A stretch of 32,107 nt of DNA, from contig CAJWWR010000011.1 in NCBI GenBank assembly GCA_913048245.1, positions 1 to 32,107 on the forward strand, in the 5' to 3' direction. Made by a program: the position numbers and the translations under genes. How positions within the stretch are numbered: the stretch's first letter is position 1; each line of letters begins with the position of its first letter. Shown one piece after another: positions 9,177 to 17,248 of this stretch. Source of the stretch: an uncultured Prochlorococcus sp. (GTDB lineage Bacteria > Cyanobacteriota > Cyanobacteriia > PCC-6307 > Cyanobiaceae). The notes beneath the pieces are model-generated. The model worked only from the letters and a program-made list of their open reading frames with translations. It ran no database searches and was not told the origin of the DNA.

Positions 9177-9203
9177 AAATTTAAATAAGATTGTGATACG
9201 GTT

Positions 9204-10970
9204 TTAATTTTTATTGATTCTATTAAGAATAGAACATCTAACATCCAATTCATATTCAAGGTCAATTTCAACTCTAACTATTGTTGATTTTTGCATAGAA
9301 AGACTCCATTCAATATCTTCTTTTAATTTCTTAAAATTTGATGCAACTCTATAAGGGATTGAATAAGTATCAGCTAATTTATCCCACGAAATTTTTTTGG
9401 GCATAGTAAATAACTTTTCTAGTTGTTCCTTAGTCAAGTTTTTCTTGTAAAGACCATTAAAAATATTCCCTCCCATATTATCTATTATCAAAATAGTTAA
9501 ATTCAGATTCTTACTGTTTTCAATAAGCCAACCATTAATATCATGTAAAAAAGCCAAATCTCCTGTTACTAGCAATAAGGGTGCATCAATGCGGACTAAT
9601 CCAAGTGCCAAAGATAATGTACCATCGATTCCAGAAGCACCTCGAAAACTAAAGCATCGTCTGGTTAAGGTCTTATTTGACGAAAAGGTAAGCCAATCTC
9701 TTATTGGGCTACTTGCTGAAATCATAATCGGATAATTAATCGGCCAAACATTCGGAATAAAATGAGCCAATAAACATTCTGTGATTTTTTGTTCTATTGA
9801 AAAAGAGTCATCCAAAACCGTACTTATTCTTTTACCTTCTCTAATCAATCTCTTAGCAAGTGGAGTTAAATCTTTTGCTAATAAATCTTTATGAGTTTTA
9901 TGTTTTATTAAATCTTCTACAAATCTTTGTATACCAAATTCATATTGAGTTGAATTATTTAAGGGATCTAAATTTCTGTAATCTTTCTCTTTAATAAGAT
10001 ATTGAGTCCCTTTAAAATCCTCTAAAAATTTTTCTAAATCATTAGAAGTTGACATAGGACCAATTCTTAAAAGCTGAGCACATTGCAGTTTTAACTGTTT
10101 TGTAGAGAGAATTATTTCCCAATTTTCAATTAATCCAGAAAGATCAAAATCAATTCCTGATATAGGATCTGCAAATACAGGCCATCCTGTTAATTGCTGT
10201 ATTTGCTTCAAGCCACGCTTATATTCATTTAAATCTTTTGGGGAGCCATAATAAGGGCCCACAATGATAATGCCTGATTCTAGTAAATTAAAATTTTCAA
10301 AGTTTTTTTTAAAATCAGATTCTTGATATGAATGGCTGATTTTTTTTAAAAGCTTTTTTTCAAATTTAGGTTTGTTTTTTTCAAATAAATTTAAAATTAA
10401 CTTTTTGTTTTCTAGAGTAATATCTAGTGGCTTCTCAAAAGGGATATTCAAATGTACTGGACCAGGCAAGAAGGAAAATGTTCTATATGCAGAATTGACG
10501 ATTACATCAACTTCTTGCTCATTCATTAAATGCAATCCCTTAGGATTAGTTGTAATAAATTTTCTACAAACACAACCTAAAAAACTTTCTTGTTGAACAG
10601 TTTGATTAGCACCACAATTCTTTAATCTTGAAGGCCTATCTGCAGTAACAAATAAAACTGTTTTGCATGATTTATCTGCTTCAACAGCTGAAGGTAAAAG
10701 ATTTGCAACTGCAGTCCCTGAAGTAGTAATTACGATGGAAATATTACCTGAGGCCGCAGTAATTCCAAGGGCATGAAATCCAGCTGATCGTTCATCTATG
10801 GAATTAAAAAGTTCTATGAAGCCTTTTCTGTATAGTTCTCCTGCGGCCATTGCTAATGGAGCTGATCTACTCCCTGGGCATAATATGAAGTGAGTTGCTC
10901 CAATTTTATTTAAACTATATAAAAGTTGTAGACTTCTTAAGAAATTTATTGATCCTGTAGACGATGCCAT
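9204..10970 (-). CDS. menD: SEPHCHC synthase (MenD), ThDP-dependent
   Basis: MenD joins 2-oxoglutarate to isochorismate, the first committed step of menaquinone and phylloquinone synthesis. The 588-residue protein has the N-terminal ThDP pyrimidine domain with CPGSRSAPLA (31-40) and the conserved Glu60 in SIDERSAGFHALG. The central domain is divergent. The C-terminal PP domain has FRGASGIDGTLS and the ThDP-metal motif VTGDLAFLHDINGW, followed by NMGGNIF. The length fits the family. The start ATG (10968-10970) faces lepB across a 51-bp divergent gap with no strong promoter match. menB follows 27 nt downstream. Confidence 0.95.
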   Translation of the reverse strand: MASSTGSINFLRSLQLLYSLNKIGATHFILCPGSRSAPLAMAAGELYRKGFIELFNSIDERSAGFHALGITAASGNISIVITTSGTAVANLLPSAVEADKSCKTVLFVTADRPSRLKNCGANQTVQQESFLGCVCRKFITTNPKGLHLMNEQEVDVIVNSAYRTFSFLPGPVHLNIPFEKPLDITLENKKLILNLFEKNKPKFEKKLLKKISHSYQESDFKKNFENFNLLESGIIIVGPYYGSPKDLNEYKRGLKQIQQLTGWPVFADPISGIDFDLSGLIENWEIILSTKQLKLQCAQLLRIGPMSTSNDLEKFLEDFKGTQYLIKEKDYRNLDPLNNSTQYEFGIQRFVEDLIKHKTHKDLLAKDLTPLAKRLIREGKRISTVLDDSFSIEQKITECLLAHFIPNVWPINYPIMISASSPIRDWLTFSSNKTLTRRCFSFRGASGIDGTLSLALGLVRIDAPLLLVTGDLAFLHDINGWLIENSKNLNLTILIIDNMGGNIFNGLYKKNLTKEQLEKLFTMPKKISWDKLADTYSIPYRVASNFKKLKEDIEWSLSMQKSTIVRVEIDLEYELDVRCSILNRINKN

Positions 10971-11021
10971 AATTTAGTTAATTAACAAGGTAAATTTCAT
11001 CATCATCAAATCAGTCTTAGA

Positions 11022-11606
11022 ATGACAAATAATCCAAAAAAATCAAATTCAATTCTAAAAGATCTAAGAAATCTTTTGATTTGGGTGCTAATTTCATTAA
11101 TTATACGATGGCAAGTAATAGAGCCTAGATGGATACCATCAGGTTCTATGCTTCCAACATTACATATAAATGATAAAATTCTTGTTGAAAAATTATCATT
11201 TAGATTAAATTTGATAGGTGATCCTAAAAATTTGAGAGATAAAATAATAATTTTTAAGGCTCCAGAACAACTAATCAACAATGGTTATGATCCTTCAACA
11301 GCTTTAATAAAAAGAGTTATTGGTATTCCAAAAGATAAAATCGAAGTCAAGAATGGTCAATTATTTGTTAACGATATACCTCAAAAAAAATATCTAACAG
11401 ATAATCATATTAACTATTCAATTGGGCCTGTAATTGTTCCCGAGCAATCACTATGGGTAATGGGAGACAATAGAAATAACAGTATGGATTCTCATATCTG
11501 GGGGTTCTTACCTTATGAACAAGTTATTGGCCAAGCAATTATTAGATATTGGCCTTTGGAAGTTTTTGGCCCAATAACTTTTCCAAAAATTGAAGAAAAT
11601 GCTTAA
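11022..11606 (+). CDS. lepB: Signal peptidase I
   Basis: Type I signal peptidase removes signal peptides from secreted proteins at the periplasmic or lumenal membrane face. The 194-residue protein has one N-terminal membrane segment (about 16-30), the catalytic Ser42 in PSGSMLPTL, and the general-base Lys97 in LIKRVIGIPKD. The box MGDNRNNSMDSH is also conserved. This short single-anchor form is common in cyanobacteria and Gram-positives. The ATG at 11022 has no clear Shine-Dalgarno, but the protein start is well placed before the anchor. It is transcribed away from menD and is followed 44 nt later by the DUF760 gene. Confidence 0.95.
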   Translation: MTNNPKKSNSILKDLRNLLIWVLISLIIRWQVIEPRWIPSGSMLPTLHINDKILVEKLSFRLNLIGDPKNLRDKIIIFKAPEQLINNGYDPSTALIKRVIGIPKDKIEVKNGQLFVNDIPQKKYLTDNHINYSIGPVIVPEQSLWVMGDNRNNSMDSHIWGFLPYEQVIGQAIIRYWPLEVFGPITFPKIEENA

Positions 11607-11614
11607 CTACAACA

Positions 11615-11623
11615 TGCTATTCT
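11615..11623 (+). promoter_or_regulatory. Candidate extended -10 for the DUF760 gene
   Basis: TGC followed by TATTCT is an extended -10 located 27 nt before the ATG. It would allow the small gene to be transcribed apart from lepB. No -35 is seen at normal spacing. Weak. Confidence 0.25.
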
Positions 11624-11638
11624 AACTTAGTAGTAGTT

Positions 11639-11643
11639 GGAGG
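11639..11643 (+). promoter_or_regulatory. Strong Shine-Dalgarno GGAGG for the DUF760 gene
   Basis: GGAGG lies 7 nt before the ATG at 11651. It is one of the best ribosome sites in this window, where many genes have none, and suggests high translation. Confidence 0.6.
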
Positions 11644-11650
11644 CAATTAC

Positions 11651-11989
11651 ATGTTCAATCCAGACTTTCTTGCCACTGAGAATAATGATCCCAATGAGGG
11701 GAATGATTTGATCCAATATTTGCAAAAGCAATCGCCTGAAGTTTTACAAAGAGTTGCCAAGTCAGCAAGCGACGATATACAAGAAATCATCCGTCATAAT
11801 GTTCAAGGTCTACTTGGGATGCTCCCATCAGATCAATTTGATGTAAAAATAAGTTCCTCTAAAGACAATATTGCAAATCTACTATCATCGGCAATGATGA
11901 CAGGATATTTCTTAAGACAAATGGAACAGCGAAAAGAACTTGAGCAGAATCTGAACCAAGATGAGAACATGAGCGTTGATTTAGACTGA
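11651..11989 (+). CDS. DUF760-family small protein
   Basis: This acidic protein of 112 residues resembles the DUF760 family, which is found in cyanobacteria and plastids and has no settled function. It has an N-terminal segment MFNPDFLATEND-like, then LIQYLQKQSPEVLQRVAKS (21-39), IQEIIRHNVQGLLGMLPSD (43-61), and a helix LLSSAMMTGYFLRQMEQRKELEQNL (77-101). The final residues are acidic. No membrane segment is seen. The strong Shine-Dalgarno suggests an abundant protein. It ends 4 nt before the stop of the convergent DUF4336 gene. Family assignment is by recognition of the pattern; the role is unknown. Confidence 0.8.
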   Translation: MFNPDFLATENNDPNEGNDLIQYLQKQSPEVLQRVAKSASDDIQEIIRHNVQGLLGMLPSDQFDVKISSSKDNIANLLSSAMMTGYFLRQMEQRKELEQNLNQDENMSVDLD

Positions 11990-11993
11990 CAAT

Positions 11994-13160
11994 TTAGAGT
12001 TCTAGGTTATTCGGGATAATTTTCAGATCATAAAGTTTCTTATATAAATTAATCAAGAATTTACTATTGGCATCATCTGTTTCCCAATTATCTGAATTTA
12101 TAAAATCTATTAATTGCGAAACATCTTCAATAGTAAAATTGACTGGCGCTGAATAATGAGCAGATATTAAATATTTCATATTTTTGAATTCTTTTAGAGC
12201 CATTAGCCAATTAATTAGGATCTCCTTAGATCTAGGGAAAATAAGTTTTTTTAAAACAGGTGCAATTTGAATTTTAACGTTCTCTTCAATGGTAATTTCT
12301 GAGAGAGAATCCTCCCAGTCATCAGCCCACAAAAATGGAAAAATCCCAAAATGAGATTTCTGATTACGGAGATCTTTTTTAAAAGAATTCTTTACTATTT
12401 CTTTTATACTTGGAATCTTCAATTTAGCTGGCTTTAAATAGGAAGAAAACAGAATTAATCTTAGCCATCCCTTTTTTCTTGCTTCTGGTGAATCTAATAA
12501 AGATTCGTCTCCACTTTCTCTTGAATGAAATAGCAATGGTGTTGGATCATAATCGAATATTCTAGGGGGATTACGATCAATACCAACAATTGCATCAGTT
12601 ACATGTAATGTTAAGGTTGGCTTATGAAAACAACTAATTTCTTGAAATCTTCCTAAGCCTAAATTTATAGGTCCCAGAGAATTCCAAACAAATTCATCTG
12701 AATATGGCGTTCCATCTTCAAAAAGTACTTTTGTTCTTTTGGAGGGTATTCCAATAAAATCCAAAGGAAGGTTAATTGGGAAACTCCATTGTCCAGGACA
12801 AACCCAAATATCAGCCTCTTTAAAAACTCTAGCCAATGCTGGTAAACCAATTTTGTGCTCTAAACCTGAGGCTGTAGGCAATACTATAGTTTTTACTCTG
12901 CCATGTATTAATGTTAGTTTTTTTATTTCTTCTATTAGTTCAGTTGTAGGTGGGAGAGGATTTATAAGCATCAATCCGTCGCTCACCTTTATAATTGTCA
13001 TTCGAATTGGAACAGCAACATAATATAGACCTTGTATTTGCTCTAATGACCAGATCTGATTTTCTAGTAATTCATTAAAAACAGTTTTCTTTTGACCATA
13101 TGGATACAAAGGAAATAAAGGCCACCATTTCCAAGTTTTGTTATTTATTTCTGTCTTCAT
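11994..13160 (-). CDS. DUF4336-family protein, possible degenerate metallo-beta-lactamase fold
   Basis: The 388-residue protein resembles the DUF4336 family of cyanobacteria and plants. The N-terminal half has a strand pattern VPIRMTIIKVSDGLMLINP (51-69), then VKTIVLPTASGLEHKIGLP (89-107) and DIWVCPGQWSFP (117-128). This is like the start of a metallo-beta-lactamase fold but without the HxHxDH metal motif. Later His residues occur in CFHKPTLTLHVTDA and in ISAHYSAP. It starts inside the mntB stop in a 4-nt ATGA overlap, so it is translationally coupled to the Mn transporter. No membrane segment is evident. The fold is inference and the function is unknown; the context hints at a link to metal supply. 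Confidence 0.75.
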   Translation of the reverse strand: MKTEINNKTWKWWPLFPLYPYGQKKTVFNELLENQIWSLEQIQGLYYVAVPIRMTIIKVSDGLMLINPLPPTTELIEEIKKLTLIHGRVKTIVLPTASGLEHKIGLPALARVFKEADIWVCPGQWSFPINLPLDFIGIPSKRTKVLFEDGTPYSDEFVWNSLGPINLGLGRFQEISCFHKPTLTLHVTDAIVGIDRNPPRIFDYDPTPLLFHSRESGDESLLDSPEARKKGWLRLILFSSYLKPAKLKIPSIKEIVKNSFKKDLRNQKSHFGIFPFLWADDWEDSLSEITIEENVKIQIAPVLKKLIFPRSKEILINWLMALKEFKNMKYLISAHYSAPVNFTIEDVSQLIDFINSDNWETDDANSKFLINLYKKLYDLKIIPNNLEL

Positions 13161-14038
13161 AACTCTTTCGATGAAGTTATCATTTGTCTAAATTTTAATA
13201 TCCCATAGCGTGGAGCAAACAAAAACGCAAAAAGAAAAATAAATGTTTGAACAAGTACAATTGAGCCGCCGGTCTCTATATCAAACCAGAAACTAAAATA
13301 AATACCAATAATGCTAGAAAAAATGCTACTTACTATAGCGATGATTGACATTCTATTAAATTTATCAGTCAATAAATATGCAGTTGCTCCTGGGGTTATT
13401 AACATTGCAACCACAAGAATTATTCCTACTGTTTGCAATCCAACAACTGCAGCTAAAGATAAGCACGTAAGCAATAAATAGTGTAAAAAAGAGACATTAA
13501 TTCCTACAGTTTTGGCATGCCTTGGGTCAAAGCAATAGAGAAGAAGATCTTTTCTAAAAATCAACAAGAGTATTACAACTAATATTGAAATTATTATTGT
13601 TTGTTTTATGTCTGTAAAAGAGATTCCAAGAGGACTCCCGAAAAGAATATGCATCAAATCTATATTACTTTTAATTTTCGATACCAAAACTATTCCTAAA
13701 GCAAAAAAACCTGTAAAAACCAATCCTATAACCGTATCTTCTTTGACTCTTGATTTCTCCTTTATGAAGCCTATTAATGCAACAGAGCCAACTCCAAATA
13801 TAAATGCTCCCAGAGAAAATGGTACTCCCAAAGCATAGGCTACGACAACTCCTGGCATTACGGAGTGTGAAACAGCATCTCCCATCAAGGCCCAACCCTT
13901 CAAAGTTAAATAACTTGATAAAAGGCCACAAACAGATGCAACTAAACAACTCATAAGTATAGCTTTTCTCATGAACTCATGACTTAAGGGCTCAGTTAAA
14001 AAAGATGCCAAATTTATTGATAAGAAATATAGATCCAT
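13157..14038 (-). CDS. mntB: Manganese ABC transporter, membrane permease
   Basis: This is the ABC-3 family permease of a metal importer, about 293 residues from the ATG at 14038. It has about eight hydrophobic segments. The family signature ALMGDAVSHSVMPGVVVAYALG follows the second helix, and LQTVGIILVVAMLITPGATAYLL marks the coupling region. The open frame also allows a TTG start at 14053, which adds five residues; the ATG is preferred because it directly precedes the first conserved segment. It follows the ATPase gene (stop at 14059) and overlaps the DUF4336 start by 4 nt. Mn rather than Zn specificity is taken from the binding protein in the same operon. Confidence 0.9.
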   Translation of the reverse strand: MDLYFLSINLASFLTEPLSHEFMRKAILMSCLVASVCGLLSSYLTLKGWALMGDAVSHSVMPGVVVAYALGVPFSLGAFIFGVGSVALIGFIKEKSRVKEDTVIGLVFTGFFALGIVLVSKIKSNIDLMHILFGSPLGISFTDIKQTIIISILVVILLLIFRKDLLLYCFDPRHAKTVGINVSFLHYLLLTCLSLAAVVGLQTVGIILVVAMLITPGATAYLLTDKFNRMSIIAIVSSIFSSIIGIYFSFWFDIETGGSIVLVQTFIFLFAFLFAPRYGILKFRQMITSSKEL

Positions 14039-14058
14039 TCCATTAAGATGCAAGACAA

Positions 14059-14823
14059 TTAAGATTCAGGGCCAAACAAAACATCAGGTGACATTCCACC
14101 GAAAGTACTAGTAATATTTTCTCTTGTAAATACTTCAGATGTATCGCCATATGCAACAACAGTTTTATTGATGAGTAGTACTAAATCACAAACTTCCCTA
14201 ACGTGCATCATGTCATGTGTAGAAAGTAGAATAGTTTTACTTTCTTGCTTGAATTCTATAAATAACTCTGATATCAATTTTTCTGTTCTTATATCTACGC
14301 CTGAAAAGGGTTCATCCAGCAATAACACTGTTGCTCTCTGAGCAATTGCTCTAGCGAGAAAAGTTCTCTTTCTTTGGCCACCAGATAAGTGTCCAATTGG
14401 AGTATCAATAAAATCAAGCAATTCAACTCTCTCAATTGCATTTTTAACTGCTTGCATATCAGATTCTCTTGGTGATCTAAATACATTCATTGATCCATAT
14501 CTACCCATCATTACAACGTCCCAAACATTAACAGGAAAGTTAACATCAATGCCTTCATTTTGTGGAACATAAGCAATAGTCTGATCTTTTTGAGCAACAA
14601 AAAGTGACTCGCCATTGATTCGTATTTTTCCTTTTGAGATATTGACAAATCCTGTAAGAGCATTAAAAAATGTTGTTTTACCAGCACCATTCATTCCAAC
14701 CAAACCACATATCTGTCCAGGACATAACTTTAAATTCGCATCATATAAGGCAACCTTTCCGTTATAGTCCACACATATATTCTCAGCTTCAATTCTATAT
14801 TTTTCGAATCCTAGAGTCTTCAT
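14059..14823 (-). CDS. mntA: Manganese ABC transporter, ATP-binding subunit
   Basis: The ATPase subunit powers metal import at the cytoplasmic face of the membrane. It has Walker A GMNGAGKTT (about residues 43-51), a Q-loop in AYVPQNEGIDVNFP, the ABC signature LSGGQRKR, Walker B VLLLDEPFSGVD, and the switch His in LLSTHDMMHV. The IDVNFPVNVWDVVMMGR segment is typical of the Mn/Zn/Fe importer ATPases. The ATG at 14823 starts 2 nt after the mntC stop. A TTG at 14829 that overlaps the mntC stop by 4 nt is the alternative. The length of about 254 residues is normal. Names follow the mntCAB order of Synechocystis. Confidence 0.93.
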   Translation of the reverse strand: MKTLGFEKYRIEAENICVDYNGKVALYDANLKLCPGQICGLVGMNGAGKTTFFNALTGFVNISKGKIRINGESLFVAQKDQTIAYVPQNEGIDVNFPVNVWDVVMMGRYGSMNVFRSPRESDMQAVKNAIERVELLDFIDTPIGHLSGGQRKRTFLARAIAQRATVLLLDEPFSGVDIRTEKLISELFIEFKQESKTILLSTHDMMHVREVCDLVLLINKTVVAYGDTSEVFTRENITSTFGGMSPDVLFGPES

Positions 14824-14825
14824 GC

Positions 14826-15740
14826 TCAACCTTCCTGATGGGTATGAAATGAATTTTTTATAGTTTCTAAATTGTATTCGAGAAGTTCAATATAAGTACT
14901 CGCGGGCCCACCTTCTAAAGATAAAGAATCAACAAAAAGATTTCCTCCAAAAATTGCCCCTGTTTCTTCAACTACAGTCAACTGTGATTCTGCACTTACA
15001 GTACTTTCACAAAAAACAGCAGGTATATCGTTCTCTTTAACAGTTTTGATCACTTTCGCCATCCTTTTTGGTGTAATTTGAGTTTCTGCATTAACTGGCC
15101 AAAGAAAAGCCTCTGCTAATCCATAATCATTTGTAAGATAAGAGAAGGCACCTTCACAACTTACTAGATACCTCTCATTTTTTTTCAATGTATTAATAAA
15201 AAGAGAGAATTCTTTATCTATTTGAGAGAGTCTATCTTTATAAACTTTTCCATTTTTGACAAATATTTCTTCACTTTCTGGCTTTAATTCAGTTAGAGCA
15301 AGAACAATAGCATCTATATAGATTTTGCCACGTTTTGGAGAGATCCATGCATGAGGATTTGGTTTTCCCGTATAAGCATCTTCTGTGATATAGATTGGTT
15401 CTAAATAATCAGAAATAGTTATCCTTTCTAGATTAAGGTTTGATAAAAATTTGTCGGACCATAATTCAAAGCCAAATCCATTTTCTATAAAAATCAAACC
15501 ATTAGAGGCTTTTATCAGATCACTAGGAGTTGGCTTATAGCCATGGACTTCCTCTCCTGGTTCAGTTATTGAATAAACATCAAATTCCTCTCCAGCTATT
15601 TGACTTACGATATCTTCAAGAATAGTAAAACTCACTATGATAGTATCTGCATCTTTTACTTCTGTCTTTTTAAATCTTGAACTTAAGTAAAATGAAAGTG
15701 ATAAAAAACTAAATACTAAAATTAATAATATTTTTTTCAT
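14826..15740 (-). CDS. mntC: Manganese ABC transporter, substrate-binding protein
   Basis: This is a cluster A-I metal-binding protein of 304 residues. The ligands expected from Synechocystis MntC are all present in register: His66 in EEVHGYKPTPSD, His130 in PNPHAWISP, Glu196 in SCEGAFSYL and Asp271 in GNLFVDSLS. The paired cysteines known from MntC also align, as Cys195 and Cys244. This argues for Mn rather than Zn. The N-terminus is a hydrophobic helix (residues 4-18) after two lysines. No lipobox cysteine follows, so it is probably anchored by an uncleaved helix or secreted to the periplasm. It leads the mntC-mntA-mntB order and starts 25 nt after the DUF697 gene. Confidence 0.93.
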   Translation of the reverse strand: MKKILLILVFSFLSLSFYLSSRFKKTEVKDADTIIVSFTILEDIVSQIAGEEFDVYSITEPGEEVHGYKPTPSDLIKASNGLIFIENGFGFELWSDKFLSNLNLERITISDYLEPIYITEDAYTGKPNPHAWISPKRGKIYIDAIVLALTELKPESEEIFVKNGKVYKDRLSQIDKEFSLFINTLKKNERYLVSCEGAFSYLTNDYGLAEAFLWPVNAETQITPKRMAKVIKTVKENDIPAVFCESTVSAESQLTVVEETGAIFGGNLFVDSLSLEGGPASTYIELLEYNLETIKNSFHTHQEG

Positions 15741-15765
15741 AAAAATTTTACATGAAATAAATTCT

Positions 15766-17046
15766 CTAATTAAATCTAAACTTCAAATCGGGGAATATTG
15801 ACATCCAATTTATTTTTTCACTTTCGAAAGAATCAGCAACTATTTTATCAGTGTTATTCTTTATAAAATCTAAGCTGGGTTCTGAAATACCCTTAGAAAT
15901 TGCCATAAAATCGGCTAGTGATCTGGAAACCACTCTAGTCAAATATGCTGCACTTACTGCTTGAAAAGTTCCAGCTATTATCCAATTTGGACCATGCAAT
16001 TTTGTCAAATTCAATAATGCTCGACTACTCCACTCAACAACCCCTTGGGCAAGTGCAGTTTTTATAATCTGCTTAGAAACTGATTCAATCATCTCAGGGG
16101 ACCACTCACAACCCCAAAGCGATTTAATTTCTTTGATCATTAAGGTATTGAGTACTGTCATTGAGAGGACATCTACTGATGGTACAGGCGAAGCAAAAAC
16201 TGTCGCTGCAACTAAAAGTTGATTTTTGTTCTGAATTTCTTTTAACTTAAGTCTTCTAATTACTTCTATTTCTTCTTGCCATTTTATATGCAAATCTTTA
16301 AGTAACCTTTTCTTAGTATTGTCTATATTTTGTTTTGGTCTAAATCCAAATTTCCGGAAAGAAATTGGTATATTTTTAAAGCTATTATTATGAGTGTCTA
16401 CATTCATAATCTTGTTTATGAATCTTTTCGGAATTTGAGACTTTAAGTCATCAAAATTATTTTTATATTCGGAAGATAAAGTTACAAGCCATATTGGCAT
16501 GTCTTCAGGGATTTTCTGGAGCCATAGCAGATCTTTTGCAGATAGTGGTAGTTCTAAATTATAAAGGATAGCTTCACTTTTAAGCCAATCTAAAGGTGCC
16601 TCATTATTTAAGTTATAAGTGGGCATATTTTTAACTGTTATGAGATCATATTCGCCACTCCTTAAATATTGATCAAGTAAATTATTAAATTCAATTTCCG
16701 ACTTTGAATTAAGTAGAGTTATTCTTTGTCTTGAAATATCTTGAAGTACCTCATCAAATCGAGTTGTTCTTGCAGAATTTCTTCTTCTTATATTATTTTT
16801 CTTTTCTAATTCGTCAAAAAACTTAAGATCCTGCTTACATAAATCAACCCAACCAATCAGATCTTTAGGCTCTTCAAATTTAGGAACATCTTTTTTCAAA
16901 TATAGATAGCCAAATAGGCAAAGAACTATAAATCCCAAAAACCCTCCGGAAAAATCAATTACATCACTTACAAACCATTCACCAAAACCTAATAGAAATA
17001 ATATTATAAGAAAATTCTTCTTTGGAAACTTAAGAAAATCCTTCAT
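15766..17046 (-). CDS. DUF697-family membrane protein
   Basis: From the ATG at 17046 the protein has 426 residues; a TTG at 17073 would add nine poorly placed ones. Two membrane segments lie near the N-terminus (about 11-47). The middle is charged and helical, with FDEVLQDISRQRITLLNSKSEI. The C-terminal part carries a DUF697-like block: ATVFASPVPSVDVLSM, then MIKEIKSLWG and a run of helices with small residues. This resembles E. coli YcjF and cyanobacterial homologues, some of which are linked to GTPases; no GTPase motif is seen here. It starts the minus-strand run leading to mntCAB and may share its promoter. The function is unknown. Confidence 0.75.
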   Translation of the reverse strand: MKDFLKFPKKNFLIILFLLGFGEWFVSDVIDFSGGFLGFIVLCLFGYLYLKKDVPKFEEPKDLIGWVDLCKQDLKFFDELEKKNNIRRRNSARTTRFDEVLQDISRQRITLLNSKSEIEFNNLLDQYLRSGEYDLITVKNMPTYNLNNEAPLDWLKSEAILYNLELPLSAKDLLWLQKIPEDMPIWLVTLSSEYKNNFDDLKSQIPKRFINKIMNVDTHNNSFKNIPISFRKFGFRPKQNIDNTKKRLLKDLHIKWQEEIEVIRRLKLKEIQNKNQLLVAATVFASPVPSVDVLSMTVLNTLMIKEIKSLWGCEWSPEMIESVSKQIIKTALAQGVVEWSSRALLNLTKLHGPNWIIAGTFQAVSAAYLTRVVSRSLADFMAISKGISEPSLDFIKNNTDKIVADSFESEKINWMSIFPDLKFRFN

Positions 17047-17101
17047 AAAATTTACTTGAATAAAATCCAACAAGAAAATAACCTAATACTTATGTCTACA
17101 C

Positions 17102-17121
17102 TTTAATCTAATTTAATCTAA
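17102..17121. repeat. Perfect tandem duplication of a 10-mer in the divergent gap
   Basis: TTTAATCTAA occurs twice back to back (17102-17111 and 17112-17121). Two copies spaced by one helical turn could form a binding site for a regulator of either divergent gene, or be a slippage relic. Nothing else in the 17047-17248 gap is clear: no tRNA, and only short A+T-rich hairpins such as TACAAA-N6-TTTGTA at 17136-17153. Confidence 0.5.
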
Positions 17122-17248
17122 GAGACAAAGCATATTACAAACTATTATTTGTATAGATCAAGAAAACTTTTTAATTTACCTAAAGACTTCTTGGATATCA
17201 AGATGCTAAATTTAAAGATTAAAGTAATCTCAAGAAAGAACTCAATTA

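Noticed and set aside
13157-15740. Zinc importer (znuABC) instead of manganese
   Set aside because: The binding protein has the His-His-Glu-Asp ligand set and the paired cysteines of MntC in register, and lacks the His-rich loop common in ZnuA.
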